Part shown: piece by piece, positions 9,453 through 17,294 of the stretch | Position numbering within the stretch: the stretch's first letter is position 1 | How the letters are laid out: each line of letters starts with the position of its first letter | Source: Echinicola shivajiensis | Lineage (GTDB): Bacteria > Bacteroidota > Bacteroidia > Cytophagales > Cyclobacteriaceae | Length of the DNA stretch: 64,000 nucleotides | Assembly (NCBI RefSeq): GCF_018642165.1 | Contig: NZ_JAHHZM010000004.1 | Span: forward strand, 397,064-461,063 | Reading direction: 5' to 3' | Notes under the pieces: generated by a model | Told to the model about the DNA's origin: nothing | Database searches by the model: none | What the model saw: the letters and a program-made list of their open reading frames with translations, nothing else | Position numbers and translations under genes: made by a program

Positions 9453-10097
9453 ATGAAAAAATATTGGATCTTTGTACTTTTATTTATTGGTGTATCGAAA
9501 TTGGCCATTGGACAGTCTATCCAACGAGATTTTTTTGGTGACCTAGAGTATGTCTCCAGAAATGGTGATTTTAAGGCAAAACTGGACAGAGATGTTTTTA
9601 AAAGCTTGGTTTATACTGATGACAATGGAAATAAAGTGACTTTTGAGAAAGAATACCTTGATGAAATATATGGAGATATTTTAAAAACAGAAGAGGAGGA
9701 AAGGGATTTTCTTTTGAATTTGGTGAGAAAGTATAAAAGGGAAGAAGGATATGTCGTAAAGTATACCATAGATGTTTTTGACAGAATGGTTATAGAAGAT
9801 AACCGGGAAAATAAATTGGTAGAAGGAAAAGATGTACACGGGAATTATATCCGTGAGGAAAAGAGGAATGGTCGCCGGATATATGTCAAGAAGGAATTGG
9901 ATGGTGGTTTATTATTGGAAATGGATAAGGAAAAGGCTTCTTTGAGGAAAAATATATTTGATAAATGGGTATACCAAGATAGCAGGGGTAATAAGTTGGA
10001 GTTTAGTGGAGCCACATGGAAAGCCTTAAATGATCGGTATGGCAATAATGAAGAAATATTCAACTTTTTTACCAATGAACTGCTTTATCAGAATTAA
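9453..10097 (+). CDS. Secreted protein of unknown function with three internal repeats
   Basis: I do not recognise this 214-residue protein. It has a signal peptide (MKKYWIFVLLFIGVSKLAIG, cleavage near residue 20). The mature part is charged and holds three copies of a repeat with the pattern (V/I)FDxxVYxDxxGNKLxF: residues 43-64 (DVFKSLVYTDDNGNKVTF), 104-124 (DVFDRMVIEDNRENKLVE) and 163-184 (NIFDKWVYQDSRGNKLEF). The first and last copies are each followed by a short helical stretch ending in FLLNL or FFTNEL, so the protein looks built by duplication of a beta-rich unit. It should be periplasmic or surface exposed. Two more unknown genes follow on the same strand. Confidence 0.6.
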   Translation: MKKYWIFVLLFIGVSKLAIGQSIQRDFFGDLEYVSRNGDFKAKLDRDVFKSLVYTDDNGNKVTFEKEYLDEIYGDILKTEEEERDFLLNLVRKYKREEGYVVKYTIDVFDRMVIEDNRENKLVEGKDVHGNYIREEKRNGRRIYVKKELDGGLLLEMDKEKASLRKNIFDKWVYQDSRGNKLEFSGATWKALNDRYGNNEEIFNFFTNELLYQN

Positions 10098-10168
10098 TTG
10101 AAGCAGGAGAATTGCATTAATTTATTGCTTGCTTTCTTTTGTTACATTGTTTTAGTTAAGTTATAATC

Positions 10169-10678
10169 ATGTTAGTTCGCTTTAAGTTATTGATGACTTT
10201 TTTGGTCATCTTCTTTTTTTTCAGTTTTATAAATTTACCTCATGATTTTGAGGTCTTGGAAGGGGATTTGTTTTTTCAGCATATTTCTATGATGAGCCTT
10301 TATGGAATAACGGATAAACAATTTTATCAGTTTGAGAATGAAATTGACAGTATATTATCAAGTGGCAATGCTCAGCCACATGAAATGGAATTATACCAAC
10401 ATTTTGATCGGTTGAGAGGAAAGGGCTTGTTAAGAAATCCATATGTATTTCTCCGGCTGGAGCCAGATTCTGTTATGGCCGTTTATCTTTCGGAAAGCCA
10501 ATATGAAAAAGTCGAAGATTATCGGCTTCAGGAATTGATCAAAGCGCATCAAAAAGTTTCCTTGAAGTTGTTGGTTGAGAAACTTGACGAAAGGGTCTAC
10601 TATAGTGATAGCATTATTTCAGCGAACAAAGTTTATGGCCAGACTTATCCAGAAAATGAGGTTATTGAAAACTTGTGA
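10169..10678 (+). CDS. Small membrane-anchored or secreted protein of unknown function
   Basis: This 169-residue protein is not recognised. Residues 5-23 (FKLLMTFLVIFFFFSFINL) form a hydrophobic segment that could be an uncleaved anchor or a signal peptide. The rest is soluble and mostly helical, with a charged C-terminal half (DYRLQELIKAHQKVSLKLLVEKLDERVYYSDSII). It begins 71 bases after the preceding unknown gene and has similar AT-rich composition, so the two may be co-transcribed. Nothing in the sequence points to an enzymatic activity. Confidence 0.5.
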   Translation: MLVRFKLLMTFLVIFFFFSFINLPHDFEVLEGDLFFQHISMMSLYGITDKQFYQFENEIDSILSSGNAQPHEMELYQHFDRLRGKGLLRNPYVFLRLEPDSVMAVYLSESQYEKVEDYRLQELIKAHQKVSLKLLVEKLDERVYYSDSIISANKVYGQTYPENEVIENL

Positions 10679-10735
10679 AAGAGGATAATTAAGAGTTAAT
10701 AGTGGTTTTATTCAATTTATGATCCTTTAAAAATT

Positions 10736-11377
10736 ATGCGAGAATTTATCGAGCTTTTAGGTCCTGTTTCATCAATAGTTATAGCAGTTTTGGCAGTATT
10801 TCAACTTTTGATACTTTACTGGACTTTTAGATTGGCTGCTAACTCCATCAATGAGTTTAAGCAAAATCAGCGTTGGAAAGAGAAAAGAGAGCTTGCTGCT
10901 AAACTCGTTATTTTGTTAGGTGAGTTACGGAAAAAGATATATTATTTACATAATCCTAAATTTATTAATCGTGAAAGTCTTGCTGAAAAGGTTGCTATGG
11001 AGGAGAATTTTTCGATTGATGCTTCTTCTAGATATTTAATTGACGTGGATTATTATCTTAGATTTTATTGGAAATATCAGGAGGTATCGAGTGATATTAT
11101 TCAAAAAATAGAAGATTTACGTCGTATGGAATTATTGTTTAATGGATTGAATGATAATTGTCTTGCAATTATGTTTAATAATACTCATGAGCAATATTCT
11201 GATTTAAAAGAGGTGATGGATAATATAAAATATGGTGCTGAAGAAATTGCTTCAAAAATATTGGAGGACTCATTTGAGGGAGACTTTATTAAGTTTATTA
11301 AATCCAAAGGAAAGCAATATCTTTCTACAATTAAAGATAAAGAGGATTTGTATCTTGAATTTTTGCATTCTCATTGA
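10736..11377 (+). CDS. Single-pass membrane protein of unknown function
   Basis: The 213-residue product has one N-terminal transmembrane segment (about 12-36, PVSSIVIAVLAVFQLLILYW) followed by a positively charged stop-transfer region (KQNQRWKEKRELAAK) and a long helical cytoplasmic part. The gene is clearly more AT-rich and uses more A/T-ending codons than the housekeeping genes around it, which suggests recent acquisition. The topology resembles small helical effectors or accessory proteins in defence islands, but I see no recognisable domain and no partner enzyme, so no function is assigned. Confidence 0.5.
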   Translation: MREFIELLGPVSSIVIAVLAVFQLLILYWTFRLAANSINEFKQNQRWKEKRELAAKLVILLGELRKKIYYLHNPKFINRESLAEKVAMEENFSIDASSRYLIDVDYYLRFYWKYQEVSSDIIQKIEDLRRMELLFNGLNDNCLAIMFNNTHEQYSDLKEVMDNIKYGAEEIASKILEDSFEGDFIKFIKSKGKQYLSTIKDKEDLYLEFLHSH

Positions 11378-11718
11378 AATATATGCATGATTGAATTTTT
11401 GAAGCATAGGATATCACATTTTCCAATTTTATGGCACTTATCAAATTAACCTTTTTCAGGGGTACTGATTAAGTCAAAGTAGCTGGTCATTCAGTAGCTA
11501 GAGCTAGACGTAGCCTTTCTGATCTAGTTTAAAGAAACCTAATCCATTTAGTGAATTTAATAATGGTGAGCTAGAGTAAAAGAACTGATGTCTTTGGAGA
11601 TCCCTTTGACTAGTTTGAACGATTAAGAACCGGTGGAAGAAATTTATTTAATCTTTTGAAGCCTAATTTTATTAAGGTGTTATAACCTTGTTTTTTAAAA
11701 TCTTAGCCAAAAAATAGA
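11378..11718. other. Gene-free stretch before the tRNA terminator
   Basis: This 341-base AT-rich stretch has no frame of useful length on either strand. I see no tRNA, no repeat array and no convincing hairpin in it. It could be decayed sequence next to the tRNA gene, but I cannot show homology to anything. Confidence 0.4.
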
Positions 11719-11752
11719 AAAACCCCTTCTGATTTGCATCTGAAGGGGTTTT
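11719..11752 (-). terminator. Intrinsic terminator of the tRNA-Leu gene
   Basis: An 11-bp perfect stem (AAAACCCCTTC at 11719-11729 paired with GAAGGGGTTTT at 11742-11752) encloses a 12-base loop. Read on the minus strand it starts four bases after the tRNA discriminator and runs into GGGGTTTTTCTATTTTTT, a good U-tract. It therefore ends the tRNA transcript. Confidence 0.85.
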
Positions 11753-11755
11753 GTG

Positions 11756-11837
11756 TACCCAGGGCCGGAGTCGAACCGGCACGCCCGAAGGCATTGGTGT
11801 TTGAGACCAACGCGTCTACCAATTCCGCCACCTGGGC
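11756..11837 (-). tRNA. tRNA-Leu (anticodon CAA)
   Basis: The minus strand folds as a class II tRNA: acceptor GCCCAGG/CCTGGGT with discriminator A, D-arm GCG...CGC with GG, anticodon stem TTGGT/ACCAA around loop CTCAAAC (anticodon CAA, reading UUG), a long variable arm GCC-TTCG-GGC, and T-arm GCCGG-TTCGACT-CCGGC. The long variable arm fits leucine. CCA is not encoded and must be added. The first acceptor pair is G-U. The gene stands alone. Confidence 0.95.
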
Positions 11838-12208
11838 TTGTGACATGGTATGTTTACCATTTTGATCAAAACTTTCGAAAAATTTTCTCTTGTTTTGTCT
11901 CCATTCCTTCCTGAATGGGATGCAAATATGGACAAAGATTTTTTCTTGTGCAATAGCTGGAGCCTAGATATTTTAATTTTTTTTTGATTTGGGCTTCCTT
12001 GAAGTTGGCTTTTCTAGTCAGGAATTGGGAGTTTGAATTTGTAATTGCTTATGCGTCTGTGAATTGATGTGTAGGGTTTGAGTTTTGGTCATAAATTAAG
12101 GCCTGAAAAAAATATTTTTGATTTTTTTTCTTAACAATGAATAATATGAAAAAGTAGTCCGTAAATTAAAAAAATAGAAAGGATAATGGGTATAGTCTCG
12201 GTCTGATA
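11838..12208. other. Gene-free stretch upstream of tRNA-Leu
   Basis: This AT-rich gap (about 370 bases) lies upstream of the minus-strand tRNA gene and downstream of the minus-strand SAM hydrolase-like gene. It must hold the tRNA promoter, but I cannot place a convincing box. It contains several A and T homopolymer runs near 11970-12180 and no open reading frame of note. Confidence 0.4.
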
Positions 12209-12246
12209 TGTCTTCGCATAATGAGAAAAAGCACTATGCGAAGACA
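12209..12246. terminator. Perfect 12-bp inverted repeat after the SAM hydrolase-like gene
   Basis: TGTCTTCGCATA (12209-12220) and TATGCGAAGACA (12235-12246) are perfectly complementary across a 14-base loop. The hairpin lies just 5 bases beyond the stop codon of the minus-strand gene at 12252, where a terminator belongs, but neither side is followed by a T-run. It may stabilise the 3' end of the message or act as a weak terminator. Confidence 0.5.
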
Positions 12247-12251
12247 ACAAA

Positions 12252-13031
12252 TCAATCTTCTTCCCTATGGAAGTTGATCATTACCGGGCTGTCATATTTT
12301 AAACCAAGCAAATCTGCTCCATGTCCATGGTTAATACCGATTTCCAATAGATCCAAACTGTTGAAAAAGGCAAAGCAGTCTCCAGGTTCTACATTGTCAT
12401 AAGATTGGTTGATCTGATCAATTGCCTCGCGGCTAAATTCCAAGGTGAATTTGCCTGGGTTGAGGGTGTCGAAAACATCTTTAGGGATGTTGGTGATTAA
12501 ATTTCCATAGTTGTCAACACGCAATACGTGGCCTACAATTTGTTTCTTAGTGGCTTTGATCTGCCTTGGCATCATTTTTTTGATGTTTTTCAAAGGCCCT
12601 CCGAAGTCATGAATAGCGGCTCCACTGGCCACTTTGGCTGCAATGGGGGCTAGAATATCCTTTGCCGGGAAAGTGCTGTCCTTGACATGGATATCGGCAA
12701 ACTGCACCACAATTCCAGGATCGTAATCGGCAAGCATGCTCAAGACCCCATTGTTTGGCCCGATAAAGATATGTTCTTCCAATTTGATACCTATATATCC
12801 TGCAGTAATACTACTAGTGCTATTGATGGCTACCAGGTGGATAGTCCCTTTAGGGAAGTCTTTATAGACTGACCTTAGTACGAAAGCAGCATGGGCAATA
12901 TCGTAAGTATCGATTTTATGTGTAATATCGATGATATTGAGCTGCGGATTGATGGATAACATCTTGGCTTTTACTGCTGGTACATAATAATCACAATCTC
13001 CAAAATCAGATAGGAATGTTACTAAGGCCAT
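12252..13031 (-). CDS. SAM hydroxide adenosyltransferase-family protein (DUF62), divergent active site
   Basis: The 259-residue protein begins MALVTFLSDFGDCDYYVPAVKAK, the hallmark N-terminus of the DUF62/chlorinase-fluorinase family, and keeps GPNNGVLS (about 91-98) and a C-terminal beta domain with RVDNYGNLITNI. Characterised DUF62 enzymes hydrolyse S-adenosylmethionine to adenosine and methionine using an Asp-Arg-His triad, with the Asp and Arg inside a DPGVGxxR motif. Here that stretch reads INSTSSITAGY (69-79), so Asp is replaced by Asn70 and the Arg is missing. It may bind SAM with altered chemistry. It is a single gene, divergent from phoH. Confidence 0.85.
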   Translation of the reverse strand: MALVTFLSDFGDCDYYVPAVKAKMLSINPQLNIIDITHKIDTYDIAHAAFVLRSVYKDFPKGTIHLVAINSTSSITAGYIGIKLEEHIFIGPNNGVLSMLADYDPGIVVQFADIHVKDSTFPAKDILAPIAAKVASGAAIHDFGGPLKNIKKMMPRQIKATKKQIVGHVLRVDNYGNLITNIPKDVFDTLNPGKFTLEFSREAIDQINQSYDNVEPGDCFAFFNSLDLLEIGINHGHGADLLGLKYDSPVMINFHREED

Positions 13032-13055
13032 GGAACGAAGTCAATTAAAATTTTG

Positions 13056-13063
13056 TACTTTTG
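13056..13063 (+). promoter_or_regulatory. Candidate Bacteroidota -7 box for phoH
   Basis: TACTTTTG matches the Bacteroidota -7 consensus TAnnTTTG and lies about 72 bases before the phoH start codon in the phoH/SAM-hydrolase divergent gap. I see no good -33 TTTG element, so this is a weak call. Confidence 0.4.
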
Positions 13064-13134
13064 TAAGTGTAAACAAAAATAGAAATTTTATTCTTCTAAG
13101 AATAATCTGACAAAGCTAAATACATAATATCAGA

Positions 13135-14124
13135 TTGGTAGAAAAAGTAATTACTTTAGAAAACATTCCGCTACTGGATTTTCTCGGATCAGAAAATGAG
13201 AATATCCGCCAAATAGCTGCGGCTTTCCCAAAAAGCAAAATTGTTTCGCGCGGAAATGAAATTCGAATTCAGGGCATGGCTCCTGAAATTATTCGAATCA
13301 ATGATGTCCTTAATATGCTTTTACAACATTTTAACCGTTTCGGTCAGGTGACCCCGGAGAATGTAAAAGAATATATAGACCTAGAGGGAGTTCCCTTTGA
13401 GGAAGAACATAAAAATGATATTATCGTATTTGGCAACAAGGGGATAGTCATCAAACCAAAATCCAGCAATCAGCGTAAGTTGGTTGATGCTGCATTTAAA
13501 AATGACCTTGTATTTGCCCTAGGGCCCGCGGGAACCGGTAAAACCTATATAGCCGTTGCTTTGGCAGTGAGGGCGCTCAAGAACAGAGAGGTGAAGCGAA
13601 TTATTATTACCCGCCCTGCGGTGGAAGCAGGGGAGAACCTGGGCTTTTTGCCGGGTGATCTTCAGGAAAAATTGGATCCTTATTTAAGGCCAATTTATGA
13701 TGCCTTAGGAGATATGGTGCCGGCTGAAAAGCTAAAGTTTTACCAAGAAAACAGGGTGATTGAAATTGCTCCATTGGCTTATATGCGCGGTAGGACCTTG
13801 CATGATGCATTTGTGCTGCTTGATGAAGCCCAGAATACCACCAGAGAACAAATAAAAATGTTCTTGACCAGGATGGGACCTAATTCCAAGGTGATCATTA
13901 CAGGTGACCAAACCCAGGTAGATTTACCAAGTAAGCAAAAGTCCGGTCTTAGAGAGGCGCTTCGTGTGTTGAAGGATGTGAAAGGGATTGGCTTGGTGAA
14001 ATTGGGAGGAAAGGATGTGATTCGTCATAGGCTGGTGAAATCCATTATTGAGGCCTATGATAAAGATGATTTGGAAAAGGAAAAACTCAAAGATGAATAT
14101 AAGCGTCAACAAGGTTCAGAATAA
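13135..14124 (+). CDS. PhoH family ATPase
   Basis: The 329-residue protein carries an N-terminal KH-like region (about 1-105) and the PhoH ATPase domain: Walker A GPAGTGKTY (130-138), the motif RPAVEAGENLGFLPGD (about 159-174), and Walker B FVLLDEAQNTTREQIKMFLTRMG with TGDQTQVDLP after it. PhoH proteins are RNA-linked ATPases, often near ybeY, which is absent here. The start is a TTG: no ATG or GTG occurs in frame upstream near enough, and the protein beginning MVEKVITLENIPLL agrees with the usual N-terminus. The following GNAT gene overlaps its end by 32 bases. Confidence 0.93.
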   Translation: MVEKVITLENIPLLDFLGSENENIRQIAAAFPKSKIVSRGNEIRIQGMAPEIIRINDVLNMLLQHFNRFGQVTPENVKEYIDLEGVPFEEEHKNDIIVFGNKGIVIKPKSSNQRKLVDAAFKNDLVFALGPAGTGKTYIAVALAVRALKNREVKRIIITRPAVEAGENLGFLPGDLQEKLDPYLRPIYDALGDMVPAEKLKFYQENRVIEIAPLAYMRGRTLHDAFVLLDEAQNTTREQIKMFLTRMGPNSKVIITGDQTQVDLPSKQKSGLREALRVLKDVKGIGLVKLGGKDVIRHRLVKSIIEAYDKDDLEKEKLKDEYKRQQGSE

Positions 14125-14533
14125 ACATGAACTTGAGCAGGTTTTCAAAATCAGGGAAGAGGTCTTTGTAATAGAGCAACAGGTGGACAGGGAAGAGGAG
14201 TATGATGAATTTGAGGATGAATCAGCTCATTTTTTGGCTGTAATGAAAGGGAATCCGGTAGGTACTGCTAGGTGGAGGTTTACTGAAAATGGAGTGAAGC
14301 TGGAACGTTTTGCTGTTTTAAAAGCTGCACGCGGAAAAGGTGTTGGCCAAGCCTTGGTGGCGGCCGTTTTACAGGATATTCAGAACAATCCTAAAGCCAG
14401 GAGTAAAGTGCTTTATTTACATGGACAGTTGGCTGCTGTTCCTTTATATGAAAAGTTCGGCTTTAAAAAGGTGGGGGATATTTTTACTGAATGTGATATT
14501 CAGCATTACAAAATGGAAAAAACATTTTCTTAG
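14093..14533 (+). CDS. GNAT family N-acetyltransferase
   Basis: I start this at the ATG at 14093 (MNISVNKVQNKHELEQVFKI), giving 146 residues; the longer frame would add a Lys/Arg-rich piece that is only the phoH reading in another frame. It has the GNAT order: the N-terminal helix with REEVFVIEQQV, the middle strands VGTARWRFTENGVKLERFAVLKAARGKGVGQAL (acetyl-CoA-binding RGKGVG, about 79-84), and the closing LYEKFGFKKVG. REEVFVIEQ resembles the ElaA-like branch. The acetylated substrate cannot be told. The 32-base overlap with phoH implies coupled translation. Confidence 0.85.
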   Translation: MNISVNKVQNKHELEQVFKIREEVFVIEQQVDREEEYDEFEDESAHFLAVMKGNPVGTARWRFTENGVKLERFAVLKAARGKGVGQALVAAVLQDIQNNPKARSKVLYLHGQLAAVPLYEKFGFKKVGDIFTECDIQHYKMEKTFS

Positions 14534-14594
14534 GCCTGTTATTCTGGTCCATTCCTTGCTATGATATTTAGAATCAATTATTTAATTTATCCAT

Positions 14595-15140
14595 ATGAAA
14601 AAGTTACTACTAGTTTTAATGTTTTTTGGGTTTTTCTGGCAGGCAAAGGCCCAATCAGATGAAGAGTATAATAAAAGTGAAATTAAACTTAACATCCTCA
14701 ATACGATTGTTCAAGGATCTGTAGAGATTGGTTACGAATATTTTGTAGAGAAGAATCAATCTATTGGTGTTGAATATCTTATCAATGACCGTTTTGGATA
14801 TAATTCTGAGAATGACTCCAAAGAATATAATACCAATAGCTTATTGTTTTCCTATAATTTTTATTTCCTGAATGATTACAGTGATGGGAGCCTTTATGTG
14901 TATCCTTTCTTCAAATACCGTTTTGGGGATTTTCAGGAAGTTGGTGAGAATAATGAATTGATGGAAACCGATATGAACAGTGCCATGCTTGGTATTGGAG
15001 CCGGGTATAAATTTGTTCAAGGTGATAAATTCGCTATTGCTCCCTACGTAAATATAGCCAGGGGCTTTAGTGATGAAGTCAAAGACAGGTTTTCTGCTGT
15101 AGAATTAAATGCAGGTGTAAGTATTGGATATCGATTCTAG
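14595..15140 (+). CDS. Outer-membrane beta-barrel protein of unknown role
   Basis: The 181-residue product has a signal peptide (MKKLLLVLMFFGFFWQAKAQ, cleavage about residue 20), then about eight amphipathic strands (for example INILN, VEIGYEYFV, IGVEYLIND, LYVYPFFKYRFG) and ends in a terminal aromatic, GYRF. This is the look of a small eight-stranded barrel (OmpW/OmpX size). It carries no lipobox. It sits alone between the GNAT gene and a strong terminator, so it is probably the last gene of a transcript. Confidence 0.7.
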   Translation: MKKLLLVLMFFGFFWQAKAQSDEEYNKSEIKLNILNTIVQGSVEIGYEYFVEKNQSIGVEYLINDRFGYNSENDSKEYNTNSLLFSYNFYFLNDYSDGSLYVYPFFKYRFGDFQEVGENNELMETDMNSAMLGIGAGYKFVQGDKFAIAPYVNIARGFSDEVKDRFSAVELNAGVSIGYRF

Positions 15141-15166
15141 TACTTTAATCAGTAAAAATAATTATT

Positions 15167-15220
15167 AAGGCTGTTACAAAATGATCTTTCAAGGATTCAT
15201 TTTGTAACAGCCTTTTTTTT
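15167..15220 (+). terminator. Strong intrinsic terminator
   Basis: An 18-bp perfect stem (AAGGCTGTTACAAAATGA at 15167-15184 with its complement at 15197-15214) with a 12-base loop is followed by eight T residues. It ends the transcript of the beta-barrel gene and insulates the comEC gene. Its left arm shares GGCTGTyyCAAAA with the pgk terminator at 24266. Confidence 0.9.
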
Positions 15221-15274
15221 AATGACTTGAGATTTATTAAAGGACTTCTTAAATTACAGGTAAACTTTTTTATT

Positions 15275-17239
15275 ATGAAATTTAATGAATTCCCATTTTT
15301 ACGCTACCTCGCTTTTATGGCACTGGGTATTATTAGCTATCCAAACATTCATTTTTTTAATACCGGTCAGCTTGCATGGTTTATTGTCCTGCTATTACTT
15401 ATTTACCTATTAATTTCTCTAGGACTGTTAAGTAAAAAAGGATTTAAGAATCAGTGGGGATTCTCTTGTCTGGCTTATGTCCTGCTAATTATTTCAGGCT
15501 ATTATTTGGCTTTTCATGCAGATGAGCGAAATGTGCAAGATCATTTGAGTCACTTTCAGGATGTGAAGGGATATATGACGGTGGTTCTGGAATCAGATCA
15601 AAAGAAGGCCAACTCTTTTGCGAATAAGCTGGAATTGAGGAAGGTGAAAACCCTAGATGGATTTTACAATGCCAGTGGTGGGGTAATTATTTACCATCAA
15701 ATGGATTCAGCCCTACAAATTGGAGATGTGCTATGGGTGGATGGCAGTCCAGATAAATTACCTGCACCAAGTAATCCCGAAGAGTTTGATTATAGACGAT
15801 TCTTGGCCAATAAACAGGTTTATCATAGTCAATTTGTAGGCAAGGGATTAGAGGTTTTGGGCAGAGTAAATGAAAGGCCAATATATTCTTGGATAAGTGG
15901 AATCAGGAATAATGCCATGCTGGCGATTGACAGGAGTATTAAGGATGAGAAGGCTGCCCAAGTTTTGAAAGCCTTTTTGCTAGGTGAAAAACAGGACTTG
16001 GAAGAAGAACTAAGCGATGCCTATGTTAAGGCAGGGACCATGCATATTCTTGCGGTTTCTGGTTTGCATGTGGGAATGATTTATGGCTTCTTTTTTCTTT
16101 TCTTTAAACCCATGCAATCCTCCTCTCGGAAACGTTTGGTGTTATTGTGCATCATCGTCATGTTAATCTGGGGCTATGCGCTGCTAACTGGCTTGTCCCC
16201 CTCTGTGATGCGGGCAGCAAGTATGTTTACGCTTTTATCTTTGGCACAAGTGATTTCGCGATCACCATCCATCATCAATTCACTGGCCTTGTCTGCGGTT
16301 ATACTAATGGTCTTTCAGCCATTTATAATTTACGAAGTGGGGTTTCAACTTTCATACGCTGCTGTGCTGGGGATAGTGCTTTTACAACCAAAGATCAGTG
16401 GGATGTGGCTCCCAAAGAATAAATTTTTGTATTATTTATGGGAGATCAGTACAGTGAGTATTGCCGCTCAATTGGCCACATTTCCTATTTCAGCCTATTA
16501 TTTCCATGTTTTCCCCAATTATGGTTTGTTGGCGAATTTATGGGCTATCCCAGGTGCGTTTTTAATTATGGCTTTGGGCTTGCCATATTTGTTGTTATTG
16601 CTTCTAGGACTTTCATCTCCACTTTTGGCAGGTCTACTGGAAGCAGTGGTCAGTATTTTGAATTACCTTATATTCAGCATTCAGGACTTGCCTTTTGCCC
16701 AAACAGAAGGGCTCTATATGAGCTTGGTCGGGATGCTATTGTTTTGGTTAGGGGTAGTTTGTGTGTTTTACCTTTATGAATTCAAAAGAAAGATTTATGC
16801 TTTTATGTTTCTGGTCTTATGCTTTATAGGTGTGACCCATCATCATCTGGGATGGTTCTTGAAAACTCAAAAAAACGAACTCTATGTCTATTGTCTCAAT
16901 AAGGGGATAGCTATTGACTATTTCAGCAAAGGGCAATATTATAAATTCAATTGGGATTTGCCATTGAAGGAACAAGTGTTCAAAGTAGACCCTCATAGGG
17001 AATCCTTAGCAAGCCAAAGTATTTATGAGCTAAAAAGTCAAAACATAGGATCTCACAGACTGGTGTTTTTGCCAAATGGAGAGACACTTTTAGTAAATAA
17101 GAATTACCTTAATATTAGTGATGTCAATACCAATGAGCTGTTTTATTTTGATAAGGAAAACTGGAAGGTTTTGACTCATAGGGATAGCCTAAGGCTAGGG
17201 GAGAAAGCCTTCAAAATTATTTTAAGCTCAGAAAATTAA
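15275..17239 (+). CDS. ComEC/Rec2-family DNA uptake channel, without the metallo-beta-lactamase domain
   Basis: I use the ATG at 15275 because it follows the terminator and begins MKFNEFPFLRYLAFMALGI; a TTG 48 bases earlier is less likely. The 654 residues hold N-terminal helices, a DUF4131-like beta domain with PSNPEEFDYRRFLANK (about 168-183), and the polytopic Competence domain with GTMHILAVSGLHVGMIYG (about 250-267) and about nine helices up to residue 520. ComEC passes single-stranded DNA through the inner membrane during transformation. The C-terminal metallo-beta-lactamase nuclease-like domain of the Firmicute and Proteobacterial proteins is absent; about 130 residues of other sequence follow the membrane part. 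This short form is common in Bacteroidota. Confidence 0.88.
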   Translation: MKFNEFPFLRYLAFMALGIISYPNIHFFNTGQLAWFIVLLLLIYLLISLGLLSKKGFKNQWGFSCLAYVLLIISGYYLAFHADERNVQDHLSHFQDVKGYMTVVLESDQKKANSFANKLELRKVKTLDGFYNASGGVIIYHQMDSALQIGDVLWVDGSPDKLPAPSNPEEFDYRRFLANKQVYHSQFVGKGLEVLGRVNERPIYSWISGIRNNAMLAIDRSIKDEKAAQVLKAFLLGEKQDLEEELSDAYVKAGTMHILAVSGLHVGMIYGFFFLFFKPMQSSSRKRLVLLCIIVMLIWGYALLTGLSPSVMRAASMFTLLSLAQVISRSPSIINSLALSAVILMVFQPFIIYEVGFQLSYAAVLGIVLLQPKISGMWLPKNKFLYYLWEISTVSIAAQLATFPISAYYFHVFPNYGLLANLWAIPGAFLIMALGLPYLLLLLLGLSSPLLAGLLEAVVSILNYLIFSIQDLPFAQTEGLYMSLVGMLLFWLGVVCVFYLYEFKRKIYAFMFLVLCFIGVTHHHLGWFLKTQKNELYVYCLNKGIAIDYFSKGQYYKFNWDLPLKEQVFKVDPHRESLASQSIYELKSQNIGSHRLVFLPNGETLLVNKNYLNISDVNTNELFYFDKENWKVLTHRDSLRLGEKAFKIILSSEN

Positions 17240-17294
17240 ATTTTGGAAGAACAGTTTACTCCACCTATCTTCAACTATCCAAGACAAAGAAATT

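Noticed and set aside
11378..11718. A decayed gene or integrated element beside the tRNA
   Set aside because: I looked for broken frames and for a repeat of the tRNA 3' end as an attachment site and found neither.
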